A stretch of 64,000 nucleotides of DNA. Source: Hypoxylon rubiginosum (Eukaryota > Ascomycota > Sordariomycetes > Xylariales > Hypoxylaceae). Both the position numbers and the translations under genes were made by a program. The DNA lies in contig CADCXA010000030.1 of NCBI GenBank assembly GCA_902806565.1, positions 682,001 to 746,000 on the forward strand, given 5' to 3'. Shown here one piece after another: positions 25,454 to 37,833 of this stretch (the stretch's first letter is position 1; each line of letters opens with the position of its first letter). The notes below the pieces were generated by a model. The model saw only the letters and a program-made list of their open reading frames with translations. It did not search any database and had not been told where the DNA came from.

Positions 25454-27203
25454 CTATCGAGCCGCCCTCAGACGATCATACCTCAACACGCTCTGCAGCA
25501 AGACCTCGGCACCTATGGCGCAGTCTTCGGAGCTCGTATATTCCTCCGGGTTATGGCTAACCCCGTTTTTGGACGGAACGAATATCATGCTCGTCGGGCA
25601 CCGCCGACTAGCGTACACGCTATCGTGTCCCGCGCCACTCGTCATATCGCGAACCAGACCGGCGCTCCCTGTGACAGCTTCGGCGGAAGCGCGCACGGCA
25701 GCGATACAGTCCGGGTGGAACACCGTGGCTGGGGAGACGAAGTCTGTGCGAAAATCCACGCTGAGCGGCTTCCCGGGCGTCGAATGGGCAAGCAGCCCGT
25801 CGATGTCGTCGCCTGCTGCCAGCGCAGCAAAGTCCCGCTTAAGGTCGGCCTCCATCGCTTCCACGGTAGCGTCGGCCGGAGCGCGGACGTCGAGCGTGAA
25901 GCGCACGTGGCCCGGGATGGTGTTCGTGCTACCAGGGCTGAGCGTTAGTATTCCGGTCGACGCGAGTGCGCCGTGAGCAGTCGCTAGGCGGTGCGAGTGT
26001 GTGATGAGACGTGCCGCAAGCAGCATGGCATCGGCGCGGCTCTTAAGCGGCGTGGTGCCTGTGTGTGCGTCTAGTAAATTACAGTTCGGTCAGCCCTTAC
26101 TACCTATTATCCAATAAACATTCCAGCTTCAGACAGGCAGTGTATAATACCTCGTCCGTTAACGTCAACGGTAAACCACTTATAAGCCTGCACCCCTTTA
26201 ACAACTCCCACTTTCTGCTGCTCGGTTTCTAGTATGGGCCCTTGTTCGATGTGGAGCTCGAAATGCGCCGCCATCGGCATGCTACGGTAACTTGCCGGTG
26301 TCGAGCCGAGATATCCTATTCGTTCTAACTCAGACCTCATCGTCGCGGTTCCTCCGCCTACCTCCTGAAGGTTGTGGGCCTGTTCCAGGGGAATGTCTTC
26401 GGCCCATACCCCGGACGACGACATACTCATCGGAAAGCGAGCACCTTCTTCGCTGGTCGCTTTGTTAACCACACACTATCACAAGAGTGCCGAGGCAGTG
26501 GATGCACCTGGTTAGGAGACGTACTTGGTCCAGTTCACAACTCCAATTGGATACTCGGTCTCCACCTGATGATCTCTCAACACGTTGAGCATCTCAATAC
26601 CGGCCTGAATGCCCAGGATACCGTCGTACCGGCCTCCACTAGGCTGCGTATCGAGATGAGAACCGGCGAACGTGGCCGGGCCGTCGCGACAACCAGGGCG
26701 GACGGCAAAGATGTTGCCCATAGCGTCGACGGTGACCTTGCATCCCATGGCCTCGGTCGTCTCGACGAACCAATCGCGGGCCTGCTTATCGGCGTCGCTC
26801 AGCGCGAGTCGCGACATGCCCGTCTCCGTCGGCCCGCTGTAAAATCGCCGAAATTTTGGTATAAGCTTCGCGTGCTACTTGGAAGCGTCGGGAAGGGAGA
26901 TTTCCGGGCGAGAACTTGCCTTCCCCATCGCTTGCCTGTCCCGAACGAGCACGTCTCATGCAATGCGTCCATCAATCGTCCCTGCTGCACTTTTAGGGCA
27001 CTAAAGTCGCCATTTTGTATGTCCGCGGCGCGGGCGCTGGAATAGTGCCGTGTTCTGGCCGATAAGGACCGGAGCGGTCTCGACGATACCGGAAATGGCC
27101 GACCCGCCGAGGAATGATATCTTACCGTCGCTACGAGGCGGCTTTCGAAGCCGTGCAGAGTGAATGGACGGCGTGCTAAACAAGCCATGATGATCACTTG
27201 CAT
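25454..27203 (-). CDS. M20-family N-carbamoyl-amino-acid/beta-ureidopropionate amidohydrolase
   Basis: Four exons: 27203-26920, 26836-26525, 26452-26151 and 26070-25454, joining to 504 residues. Members hydrolyse N-carbamoyl amino acids, ureidopropionate or allantoate to release ammonia and CO2. The di-metal ligands are visible in order: HLDTQPSGGRYDG (His, Asp), NEEGARF (Glu pair), ELHIEQGP (His) and SGAGHDS (His). The dimerisation-domain motif DAHTGTTP follows the third intron. The first 60 residues are Arg/Ser-rich without acids (LARRPFTLHGFESRLVATVR, then TRHYSSA), which suggests a mitochondrial presequence. The first intron has a GC donor (GAAG/GCAAGT) rather than GT; the frame and the family sequence RWGSGPTETGMSRL support it. 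Exact substrate is unknown; the family resembles the yeast Pyd3 beta-alanine synthase. Confidence 0.88.
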
Positions 27204-28396
27204 ATAGATTTATGATCTCTTATACTTGATGCAAATGGTTGTAATTCCGACCGATGCAACGAGTTACGATAAGGTGAAGCGAGGTCGGCGCGGAGTCCCG
27301 TCACGTGCCACCTATCCGGTCAACATATCGACTTAGTTAAGCGAAAATATCCAACTGTCATCTACTGTCTTGAGTATTTCAATTCAATAGTACCTGGATA
27401 GCGAGGATAATACACGACTGGAATAATTAGCTGGTACGTTAAATATACCGCTCGTTTCTTTGCAAGTCACATGTACTTCTACCCGTGAAAGTATTACATT
27501 CCTGAACATACCTTGCTTAATGTATATGTATTGTGATAAATCCTGCCATAACTCGAATCGAAGAAACTAAAAACAACATCCACAATATTACAGACACCAA
27601 TATGGCCGCTTTATAACTACCTATTTGGTTCTATAGCTACGTTGAAATAAATACCACATCGACAGATACAAAAGGGGGCGTTATATATGGCACCGTGCAA
27701 TATATGAGCTGAGATTATGATACCGACTTACTTAGGTACCTACATACCTAAGTAAGGTACATGTATAGACGTAGAAAGACGTTTCACCATTCTGATTTCA
27801 GCTCTCCTACTATTACACATTACACATATCGATATCTGGTAGGTAGGTAAAAAGCTAAGCCGTGATATGAACACCGAGAATACTACGCTCGGTGTCTATT
27901 TACATGCTCTCGTTACAAGACCTCGGAAATTTAACATCACTACGTAGACGGCTGGAGCTAGCCCGTTGCCGACACCAGTAGGCGAAAATCTCGTTCCGTT
28001 TATCCATCTTAATATGCCACTAATATTCCACCAGAAGCTAGCGCCCGCACCAGTCCTCTCTCTAATATCCAGCTTTGCCTGACGGGGAGTGATGGCGTTC
28101 TCGTGCCTGCTTGGCGGGCGCCGCAATTCTTCAGCTGGCAAGGGTATGGCGCTCGTGAGCAAGGGGCATGCCGCGTTTCGTTGGCGAAGAGAGGGTCCTC
28201 GAAGGGGCTGAAATGCAGAATAATGAATGTCGCTGGACAGGAAAATCGTGCACGCTTGGCTGTCTTCGGCGCCAAAGAACCTACTGTCGCTTCTATCTTA
28301 TATCCTCCATTATCGCGCATCCGATCCCTCTGTACCCTACTTTCGCTGTTCTGTTATTCTTCCGCTCTCAAATTTGACTATGCGAAAGTCAAGATA
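27204..28396. other. Divergent promoter region
   Basis: About 1.2 kb between two genes read outward (amidohydrolase leftward, cysteine-repeat membrane protein rightward). It holds a perfect inverted repeat at 27727-27756 (listed separately), a GTCACGTG box at about 27300, and short frames without motifs at 27896-28320 that I do not accept as genes. Confidence 0.5.
27727..27756. repeat. Perfect 12-bp inverted repeat with 6-nt spacer
   Basis: Arms CTTACTTAGGTA and TACCTAAGTAAG surround CCTACA. It is the longest of the TAGGTA-type palindromes in this window and lies in the divergent promoter. It could fold as a hairpin or bind a dimeric protein; neither is shown. Confidence 0.85.
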
Positions 28397-30560
28397 ATGC
28401 CTCGGCTACAGTTGTTATTGCCTCTGGCATGCTGGAGTATATCGCTTGTAGTAGCACAGGAAATCGTCTATGTTACTGATCTCTCGATTTTCACTGTATT
28501 GGTGAGTTGGCCCCTTACATTGTCACTAGATTTTTGAAATACCACCGTGGTTTTCAGTCGCCGAATGGTATATAAGGGCAACTAAAAACTGGATTCTTAA
28601 CCAAAAATGCGAGAGGGCCAGTCGAATAATGAGACGATGAACCATTTTAGATTCCAATTGTTAGGATACTGATCGTGCTAGGCTCCTTGTGCGGCCTCTG
28701 CCATCTCCGAGAACGTCCAGGCGCAGACCAATGATGGCTGTCCCGAGGCCGTCACCGATCTGCAATCATGCGTCTGCACGAAGAACAACAACTTCGCATC
28801 GATATCAACGGGAATATCGAGCTCGGTTAGCTATAGCTGCGGCTCGACTGCATCTGAGGACCAGGCGAGCGCAGCCAATGTGTTCGAGGCATACTGCAAC
28901 CAGGCCTCCATTACACCATTCCCAACTCCTGAAAACCCCGTAACACAATATATCACCGACTTCCCAGCGTGGCAAGAACTCGCACCTTGTGCTGCCAGTG
29001 GACTATCCTATGTTGTTCAGTAAGTTTCAGGTTGTTTTTGTGAACTTTTTCTGCGCACTAGCTGGACATTCACCTAACTGTGCCTTAGGAGCATGGTGAG
29101 CTCCGCCAAGATATTAGTTTACTTTCATCCCTTTACCTAATACCGAGATAGACATACGACCTGTGTCCTGCGGAACCGAGTCTTCTCGCGCCGTGCGTTT
29201 GCAGCAAGAATCAGAACTCTCTACTGGCTAGCCAGGGTATCAACACATCGGTGAAATACTCCTGCTCATCACATACAGCGGATATTGAATCGGCACAGGC
29301 TGTATTCGCGGGCTACTGCGGTCTGGTTCAGGGAACAACCTCGTTCCCGTCGACTTCCAACCCTCCTGGTGATAGTACGTTTTGTTCCTGATTACACATG
29401 CCTTTTATGTAACCAGCTGACATAGATGATAGTGACGTACTACATCACCGCTATGTCCGAGTATAGCGCGTTAGCTCCTTGCGCACAATCAGCGGTATCA
29501 TATGGGGTCTTGAGTGTAAGACCGTGAACGAGTCGTAGTTGTCTAACCTAGGTACTGACGCTCTTGTGAAGCAAACCTACGATCTCTGCCCCGAAGGCCC
29601 CCAAGCCCTTGCATCATGTGCATGCCTAAAGAGTGCCATGTCCGGTTTCGTATCGAACGATGTTAGCTCAGATGTGAAGTATTACTGCGATTCAACTGCG
29701 ACGGAGGACGTCAGCTCAGCTTTGCAAGTATTCGAATTATACTGTAGCGCGGCTAAAGGGCTAGTGACTCCTGCTGGGATCACCGAATCAGGTAGGCGTA
29801 ATATCTCATGATGATTCTTCCGATATTAATGGTAACAGTGGAGCAAACGATCGCGACGGGGAGTAGCGGAGCTTCTGGGGCGAAGGAGACCGGCGTCACC
29901 GGGGGTTCTGGAAGCTCGGGCTCTGGCAGCACCGACGAACCTAAAGAGTCTGGAGCATCCGTCGCTGAAATAACTAGCAAATCGAATGTGGGCTTGATCG
30001 TAGGAGTTGTGATCGGTGGAGTGGCTGGCATCGCAGTTATATGTTTTATAGCTTTCTTCTTCAGGAAGCGATCCCAACGGAACCAAGACCACGGCCAGGC
30101 GGCGTCGTCTTCTACGGGACCCGATATTGCTGGCAAACCTGAGCTCGACGGCACCGGGGCTGGGTTAGCGGGAGACATCAGCCCAAGCACACTGAAGACC
30201 CAAGCAGCATCACGCATCGACAACGTATCCCCGATTTCTGCTTATAGCTCCCCTAACACGTCGGAACTCCAAGGCCAAGATACGCGCCCCTTACAACCGT
30301 CCGTCCCTCAAGTTCCTGAGCTGTATGCCCAGAACTTGCAAGGGCAGGAACAGAGCGCATATTCCCCGCACACACAGAGCCAGCCAACTCCTCATGCTCC
30401 ACAGGAAGCGTGCGGTCAGCAAATACACGAGGCGTCAGGTCAGCATCAACCGCAGGTGTACGAGGCCCATGGGCAACCCAGGTCGGAACTTCAAGGAGTG
30501 AGCTGGCAATCTGGACCCGTGGCTCCATTTTACGAGATGGACGGTGCGCATCGGAAATAA
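28397..30560 (+). CDS. Single-pass membrane protein with three six-cysteine repeats
   Basis: Seven exons: 28397-28501, 28682-29019, 29089-29095 (only 7 nt), 29152-29374, 29433-29515, 29572-29791 and 29839-30560, joining to 565 residues. A signal peptide (MPRLQLLLPLACWSISLVVAQ) comes first. Three repeats of about 110-120 residues then follow the plan APC...C(P)...[S/P]C-x-C...[S/Y]C...YC, each with six cysteines; repeats 2 and 3 share TYDLCP and VKY.C. A Gly/Ser/Thr stretch leads to one membrane helix (GLIVGVVIGGVAGIAVICFIAFFF), then RKRSQR and a cytoplasmic tail of about 170 residues rich in Gln, Pro and Ser. The plan resembles a cell-wall sensor or adhesion receptor, but I know no named family and give no function. 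Introns fall at like places in the repeats, so they probably arose by internal duplication. Confidence 0.8.
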
Positions 30561-31101
30561 CGGGCGATTAAAGGAAAATAGACACGATCAACTTGTATAT
30601 ACCTATCTCCTAAGAGGTAGGTGCCTCATAAGAGCCGCGAGGACTGTATGTGGAACGAAGATGGAGATATACCCCCTTTAGGTACCTAATGTTTTGTTAG
30701 CAATCGACGTAGCAGATCAAACCCAGCAAGTTATATATATTCACTGGTTTCTCTTCATCATGCACCGGGTCGAGGTGTCACCTATGAAGTTAGATGTCTG
30801 TTTTTATGTCTGTTTTGATGAATGTATAAAATTTAACGCAACGCTGTGGGAATTCAATTTCTGGCAACAAAAGATTCAATGATTAAGATGGAATTTCTCG
30901 AATATGTACAATATATCGCAAGTGTATATCCGAATATATGAACCTAAGAGTATGAGATGACACAGCTTTGTCAACTTTTGAGTTGTTATGAATTTTCCAG
31001 CGTGGGCTGCGTGGCAAGTGGTGAGAGCATATAAAAATGGGGCATAAAGATGGTCCAAGCTCCTTGCTACCGCTACCTGGCGAGCTTTAGCATGGAGAAA
31101 A
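30561..31101. other. 3' region before the large A+T block
   Basis: The 3' untranslated region and spacer. It contains TTTAGGTACCTAA at about 30677-30689 and short frames on both strands without motifs. Composition is normal until about 31110, where the A+T block begins abruptly. Confidence 0.5.
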
Positions 31102-31145
31102 GTACCTTAACAGTAAAATGTGGTTTTAAAAAATGGTTATAAAAC
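31102..31145 (+). repeat. Left terminal inverted repeat of the A+T element
   Basis: It begins GTACCTTAACAGTAAAA and contains GGTTTTAA and GGTTATAA. It pairs with 40832-40875 read on the other strand. It has more A and T than the right copy at the differing sites, as RIP would produce. Confidence 0.75.
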
Positions 31146-34100
31146 AGTATTATAATAAGCTATATAAATATTATTTATTAAATATATAATATTACTTGGA
31201 TAATAATTATTATTTAGGTAAAAATAATAATTTAATAATATTTTATTATTATATATATAATTAAATTAAAATAGTAAAATTATTATAATATAAATAATTA
31301 TATTTATTATTATATTAAATTTAAATTTAATATTATTTTTTATTATATTTTATAAATTAAAATTAATTTAATATAAATTTTAATATATAATAAATTTAAA
31401 TTAATTTTAACCTTAAATTAAATAATAATATATATAATAATAAAAAAATATAAATTATATATTAAATAAAATATTAATAAATAAAATTATTTTAAAATTT
31501 TTAAAATATAATATTTATTAAAATATTTTAAGTTTTTTACTTAATTTTATTAATTTTATTTATAATTATTTAATACTTTATTTTATATAAATTATTTTTA
31601 TATTAATAATTAAAATTAAATATAATTTAATTAGTTTAATAGCCGTGATTTTAATAATAAATAATTTGTTATTTAGCTTTTTTAAAATATTTAAATTAAT
31701 AAGTAGATTTTAAATATTAATATAATATAAAAACATAATAATAATAAAAATATATTATTATTTATTAATATTAAATAAAAATATATAATTAATATATATA
31801 AAATTACCTAGTTTATAAAATTAAATATAATTATTTTTATTAAAAATAAATTGTTTTTTAATATTATTACATATAATAAAAAAATTAATATGTTTTTTAA
31901 AATTATATAAATATAACTTATTATTTATTAAAATTAAGTTTATAAACTTATTAAATTTAAATATTAAATTATTATATTTAAAAATAACTAATATTAAAAT
32001 TATAATTTTAATAATAAGTTAATTAAAAGTTAAAAATAAATATAATAAATAAATTTTTAGTTTTAATAAATAATAGATTCTTATTAAATATAAAATATAT
32101 AATATATTAAATTTCTTTTATTAAAATATAATTAATAATAATTAAATTAATATATGTTTTATTAATAAATATAATTAGTTTTAATTTTATATTTTTTTTT
32201 TAATAATATTAATTAAATTATTTTAATTTAAATAAAACAAAATATTTTTAAATAAATTTAAATATTATTAATATAACTTTTACATTTTAACTATTAGTTT
32301 TAAATTTTATAAATTAAATATATTTTAAATAATAAATTAAGTAATAAATTAAAAATTAAACTTTATTAATAATATATATTTAATATTAAAATAATTAGTT
32401 TTATATATATAAGTTTTAAAATATTTATATATAATTATTAATATATATATAATATAAAATATATATATTAATTTATTAATATAAATTTTTTTTTATTAAT
32501 ATATTAATATTAATTATTAAGTTATACTTTTTTATAAAATTAAAATAATAAATAATAATATAGATATTTAACTGTAATATATTGTTTAAATATTAAACAA
32601 ATTATATTAATTTTTTAATTATATTTTTATTAATTAACTTAATAATTACTCCGCTTATTATAATTAAAAAAATATAAGATTTTAATAATTTAATTATATA
32701 TATATATAATTAATTAAAAAGCTTTTTTATTTTTTTAATTAAGATTTTTATATTATTATAATTAATAGTTAAAGCTTTAAATCTTATAAAAATAACATTA
32801 TTTTTTATAATTATTATATATATTTTTATAATAAAATAAATTAAATTATTATTATTATATTTATTTATTTTTTTCGTAAAATTAGTTTTAATATATATAA
32901 GTTTAAACCAGTTATAAAAAAATATAAAAATAATAATAAATTATATAATATAAGTAAATAAGTTATAATTAAATAAATAATATTTTAATAATTATAATTA
33001 CTATATATTAAAAAAAAATAATTAATTATATAATATAAAAATATATAATGTTACTATTAAAAACATTAAAATATTATTAATAAAAAAAGTATATATTAAA
33101 TAAGAAAATTTATTATATTTAAAATATATAAAATTATATGGTTATAAAAAAATAAAATTTAACATTAAAACTATAAATTATAATATTAATAAAAAATTTA
33201 ATATATTTTATTATATATTATAGGTTTTTTTTTTAATGTTATTAGTATAATTTTTTATTATATGTTATATTTAAATAATTTAATAATAAAATTAGTTATA
33301 TGTTATAATATTAAAATTTAAATATAATTAAAAACCGGTTTTAATAAATATAATAAAATAATAATAATAGAATTTTTAAATATAAGGATTTTTTAATTTA
33401 TTATTTTTAACTTATTATAATATATTACTAATAAAATATAATATAAAAATATAAATTAAAGTTTTTTTATTATTAATATTTATATTTATATTTTTATTAA
33501 AAGTTTTAAAAATATTAAAAACCTAAATAATATCGTTAAAATTAAATTTATAAGGATTAAAAATTAAAAAAAAAATATTACTAGGTTTAAAATAATTTAC
33601 TACTAAAAAATTAATTAATATAATATAGTTTCTTATTAAAAATTTATATAAATTAAAAAAAATATTAAATTTATTAATAAAATTAAAATATAATAAAAAT
33701 TTAACAGGTTTTATAAAAATAAATAAAAGCTTTTAATTTTATTTAAACTTAAATAAATTTTAATTATATATGTTAATTTTAAGTTTACTATAAATAAAAT
33801 ATATATAATAAAAAAATATAATAATACTTGTTTTTATTATAATAAATTTAATATTAATTACTTAACTTAAAATAAATATATATTAAATATAATAAATTTA
33901 ATACTTTTAATTTTAAACTAAAAATCTAAACTTATTATATTTTAATTAAATGATATTTTTCTTAGCTTAATTTTTAGTTTAAAATACCAGATTTTTAAGT
34001 GTTTTATTAAATTTATAATTATAATAAATATTTAATAAAAAATAAACACTTATCTTAAAAATATATATTATATTTAATATAAATATAAGTTTATTTAACT

Positions 34101-37100
34101 TTTATAAAAAGTTTATAATAATATAGATATTATTTATTTATTTATTATTATTATTAAATAATAAACATTTTTAAACTTATAAAATAAATATATTTTTATT
34201 ATATTTTATATAAAAACTAATATATATATTTTATTTAAAATTATAAATATATTTAATATAAAGTTTTAAAATATTATTTATATTATTTATAATTTTATGG
34301 TAAAAGTAAAATAAAATAATATAATAATAATAAATTTAATTATTAAAAAATATAATTATTTTATTTTTAAAATAAACTTTTTTTAAATAAAAATATTATT
34401 TATTAAATGTTTAAATTAATTTAAATTAATAATATATATAATATAATTTTATAAAATAATTAATAAATATAACAAAATTATTATATATATTTTTATTAAT
34501 ATTAAATAATAAAAAAGTTTTAATAAATATAAAAAAATTAAAAAAAATAAGTTTTATAATAATTAAAAGTTTATTTTTTATTTAAATATTTTTTTATTAT
34601 AATTTTTTTTAAGTTTTAATTTTACGTTAAATTATTTTAATGGGTAGTTTTTTTATATTTAATAAAATATTAGTTTAATATATATTTAATAAAAATAAAT
34701 ATTTATAAAGTTAAAATTTTAATGTTACCAACTAATTTAAAAAATTTAAAATATTATAAATTAATTTATTAAAATTATTTTAAAAAAGTTAAAAAGTTTC
34801 TTAAAAAAATAATTATTTTTAACGGTTAAAGCCAGTAAATTTAATAAATAAGGTAAATATTTTTTTAAATTTTAAAATCTTAACTTTTTAATTTTAACGT
34901 ATTTTAATTAAATAGAAAATATTATATAAGTTATTTTTATTAATATATTTATTTAAACATTTATTAATATAAAAGTTTATAATTAAATTTATATTAAAAT
35001 AATCGTTAGAAAGTTAGATAGTAAAAAATAAATTAAATAATAATATAAAAAAGTTATAAAAAATAGTAACAAATTTAATTTTAATAATATTATTTTTTTT
35101 TTCTTTTTATTAAAAAATAACACGGTCGTGAAAATATTATTATTATAAATAGTTTTTTTATATATAATAACACTAATAATATTATTTAAGTTTAATATTA
35201 AATATATTATAAAATTAAAATTATTATTAAAATTATTATAATATATTAAATTTAAGTTAAAAATTATTATTATATATATATTATAAATTAAAATCTATCG
35301 GTTACTTATTAATAAAACTTATTTTTATTTTTTTAATTAATATAAACTTAGTTATTTTTAATGTTATTTTTATTATAACTTTTTATTTTAATTATTATAT
35401 TATTATTAATATAATCGGTAATTACTTTATAATTATAATAAAAATTTAATACTTATAAAACTTTTTTATTATTAAATAAAAAAAATATATCACTTTTATT
35501 ATTAATTAAAAAAAATTTACTTTTTTTAATATAATATAAATTATTTTTTAAAAAAGATAAATATTTAATAAAACTTAACTAACTAATCGAATTAATAATT
35601 AACTAGTTATAACTTTTTTTAAAAAATAAAAAATAAAATTGTTTATTTAATAACTTTTAGTTTTATAGATTATTTTTTTTTTTACGTATTTTATATATAG
35701 TATAAGCGTGTTATAAATATATTTTAAAAAAAAAAATTAAAAATATTAAAAATATTAAATAAAAAGAGATGAGTGTTTAAATATTAATATTATTTTTTAA
35801 AAAAAGATATTAATGGTGTAAATATATTATAAAATATTATAAAAAAAAAAAAAAAAAATAAAAAAAAAAAAATAAACGTTTAAATATTAATATAATTATT
35901 ATTAAAAAAAAAAAATAAAATTAAAAAATATTATATATAATATTATAAAAAATTCTTTTATAATGTTATATATTTGTTTAAACTAGATAATTTATTTAAT
36001 TTAAATTAAATTATTAAAATAATTAAATAATATTAAAAAATATATCTTATTTATAAAATAAATTAATATAAAAAATGTTATAATATATGGTAACTTTTTT
36101 TTAAAACTTTAAATTTTATATTATTTTACTTATATTAATTTTTCTTTAAGTAACTTATTTTAAAGATTTTATTATTTTATTTAATATTAATATTAATAAT
36201 TTATTATAATATTTAAATATTATAATAATTATTTTATATTATTAAAAGCTGGTTTTTATATTTATTATAAACTAAAAATAAATTTTATTATTAATTTATT
36301 ACTTTATTTATTTAATATTTTAACTTTAAATATAGTTTTTTATTAAATTTAAATATAAAAAACCTAGTTTTAAGTAACTTATTTTTATTATTATAAAAAA
36401 GTAAATTATAATTAATTTTAATGAATATATTTTACATTTTAAATAAAAGTTATTTTTATTTATAATTATTTAATTTTTAGTTTTTAATAAAAAGTTTAAA
36501 AAGGTTAATATAAAAAAAAAAAAGTTAAGTATTATTATAAAATTATATATAAATAGATTTTTTTTTTTAATCCAAGTTAATATTATAATAATATTTAATT
36601 TTAGTAATAATTTTTAATATTTATAAAAAAAATATGTAAATAAAAATTACTATTATAATAATTAAAAGATAATTTAAATTAAGTTTTATTATAATAATAA
36701 ATTATATTAATATTTTTTGGTTTTTAATAATTTTAAAATTATTAGTTAAATTATTTAAAATTAATATTTTAAGTTTAATTTATTATTAAAATAATTTAAA
36801 TAATTATATAATTATATTATAGCGTTGTTTTAAAATTTAAAACACTAGTTTTTATTTAAAAACTTTTATATAAGTTTATTAGCTTTAATATATAAAATAT
36901 ATTAATATTTATAAAAAGTATATTTTTAGTTTTATTAATAACTACCTAAATAAAATAAAAAAGTAAAAAATAAATCTTAATTTATTTTATTAATAGATTA
37001 AAAGCAAATTAAATTTAAATATATTTAAATATATTTATAGCTTTTAAATTATAACTTTTATTAATTACTAAAAAATATTTATTAAAAAAAACCAACTTTT

Positions 37101-37737
37101 TTTTTAATATCTTTATTATATATTTTATATATTTAACGGTAAGTTATATTAATTTATTAAAATAAAAGCGGTTTTAAACCTAGATATTAAATAGTTTATT
37201 AAATAATTAAAAGATAAATTAAAATAAATTAAAAATAATAATAAATATATTTTTATATGTTTTTTATTTAATAAAACTTATTAATTTAATAAATTTTAAA
37301 TTATTAAATTAAAAAGCTTTTTATAGATTTTATTTTAAAATATTAACTAAAATAAATTAGTTAATAAAAAGTAAATTAACTAATAATAAACTTGGTTTTT
37401 TTAGTTTTTTTAGTTTAACGATTTATTTTTATTTTTATTATTTAATATTTTATTATTTAATATATATATTAATATATTATAAAATAATTTATTTTAAAAA
37501 TAAAGTTTTATAATATTTATTAAAAAGATTATAAAAAATAAATTAAATAAAAATAATATTAATATAAAAAAGTTTATTAGTAATAAATTTATTAATAAAA
37601 AGCTTTTTAATAACGAATTTATTAATCCTTTTTTAAATAATTTATTAAAAGGTAGTTTACCTATAAATAAGTTATTAAAAAGCAAGCTATATAAAAATAA
37701 ATTTACTTAAAATAAGTTTAAATATACGTTTATTTTT

Positions 37738-37833
37738 AAGTTTAATTTTAAGTTTAATTATAAGTTTAATTTTAAACTTAATTTTAAACCTAGTTTTAAA
37801 CTTAATTTTAAACTTAATTTTAAACTTAATAAC
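37738..37833. repeat. 12-bp tandem array, eight units
   Basis: The first three units are AAGTTTAATTTT-like and the next five AAACTTAATTTT-like (one is AAACCTAGTTTT). The period of 12 is a multiple of three, so it could once have coded a four-residue repeat (Lys-Leu-Asn-Phe-like) in an element protein. The switch from AAGTTT to AAACTT is discussed in the findings. Confidence 0.8.

Noticed and set aside
37494..37685. 63-codon minus-strand frame in the A+T block rich in Leu, Phe, Ile and Asn
   Set aside because: Its composition is only that of A+T-rich DNA; there is no start context or motif.
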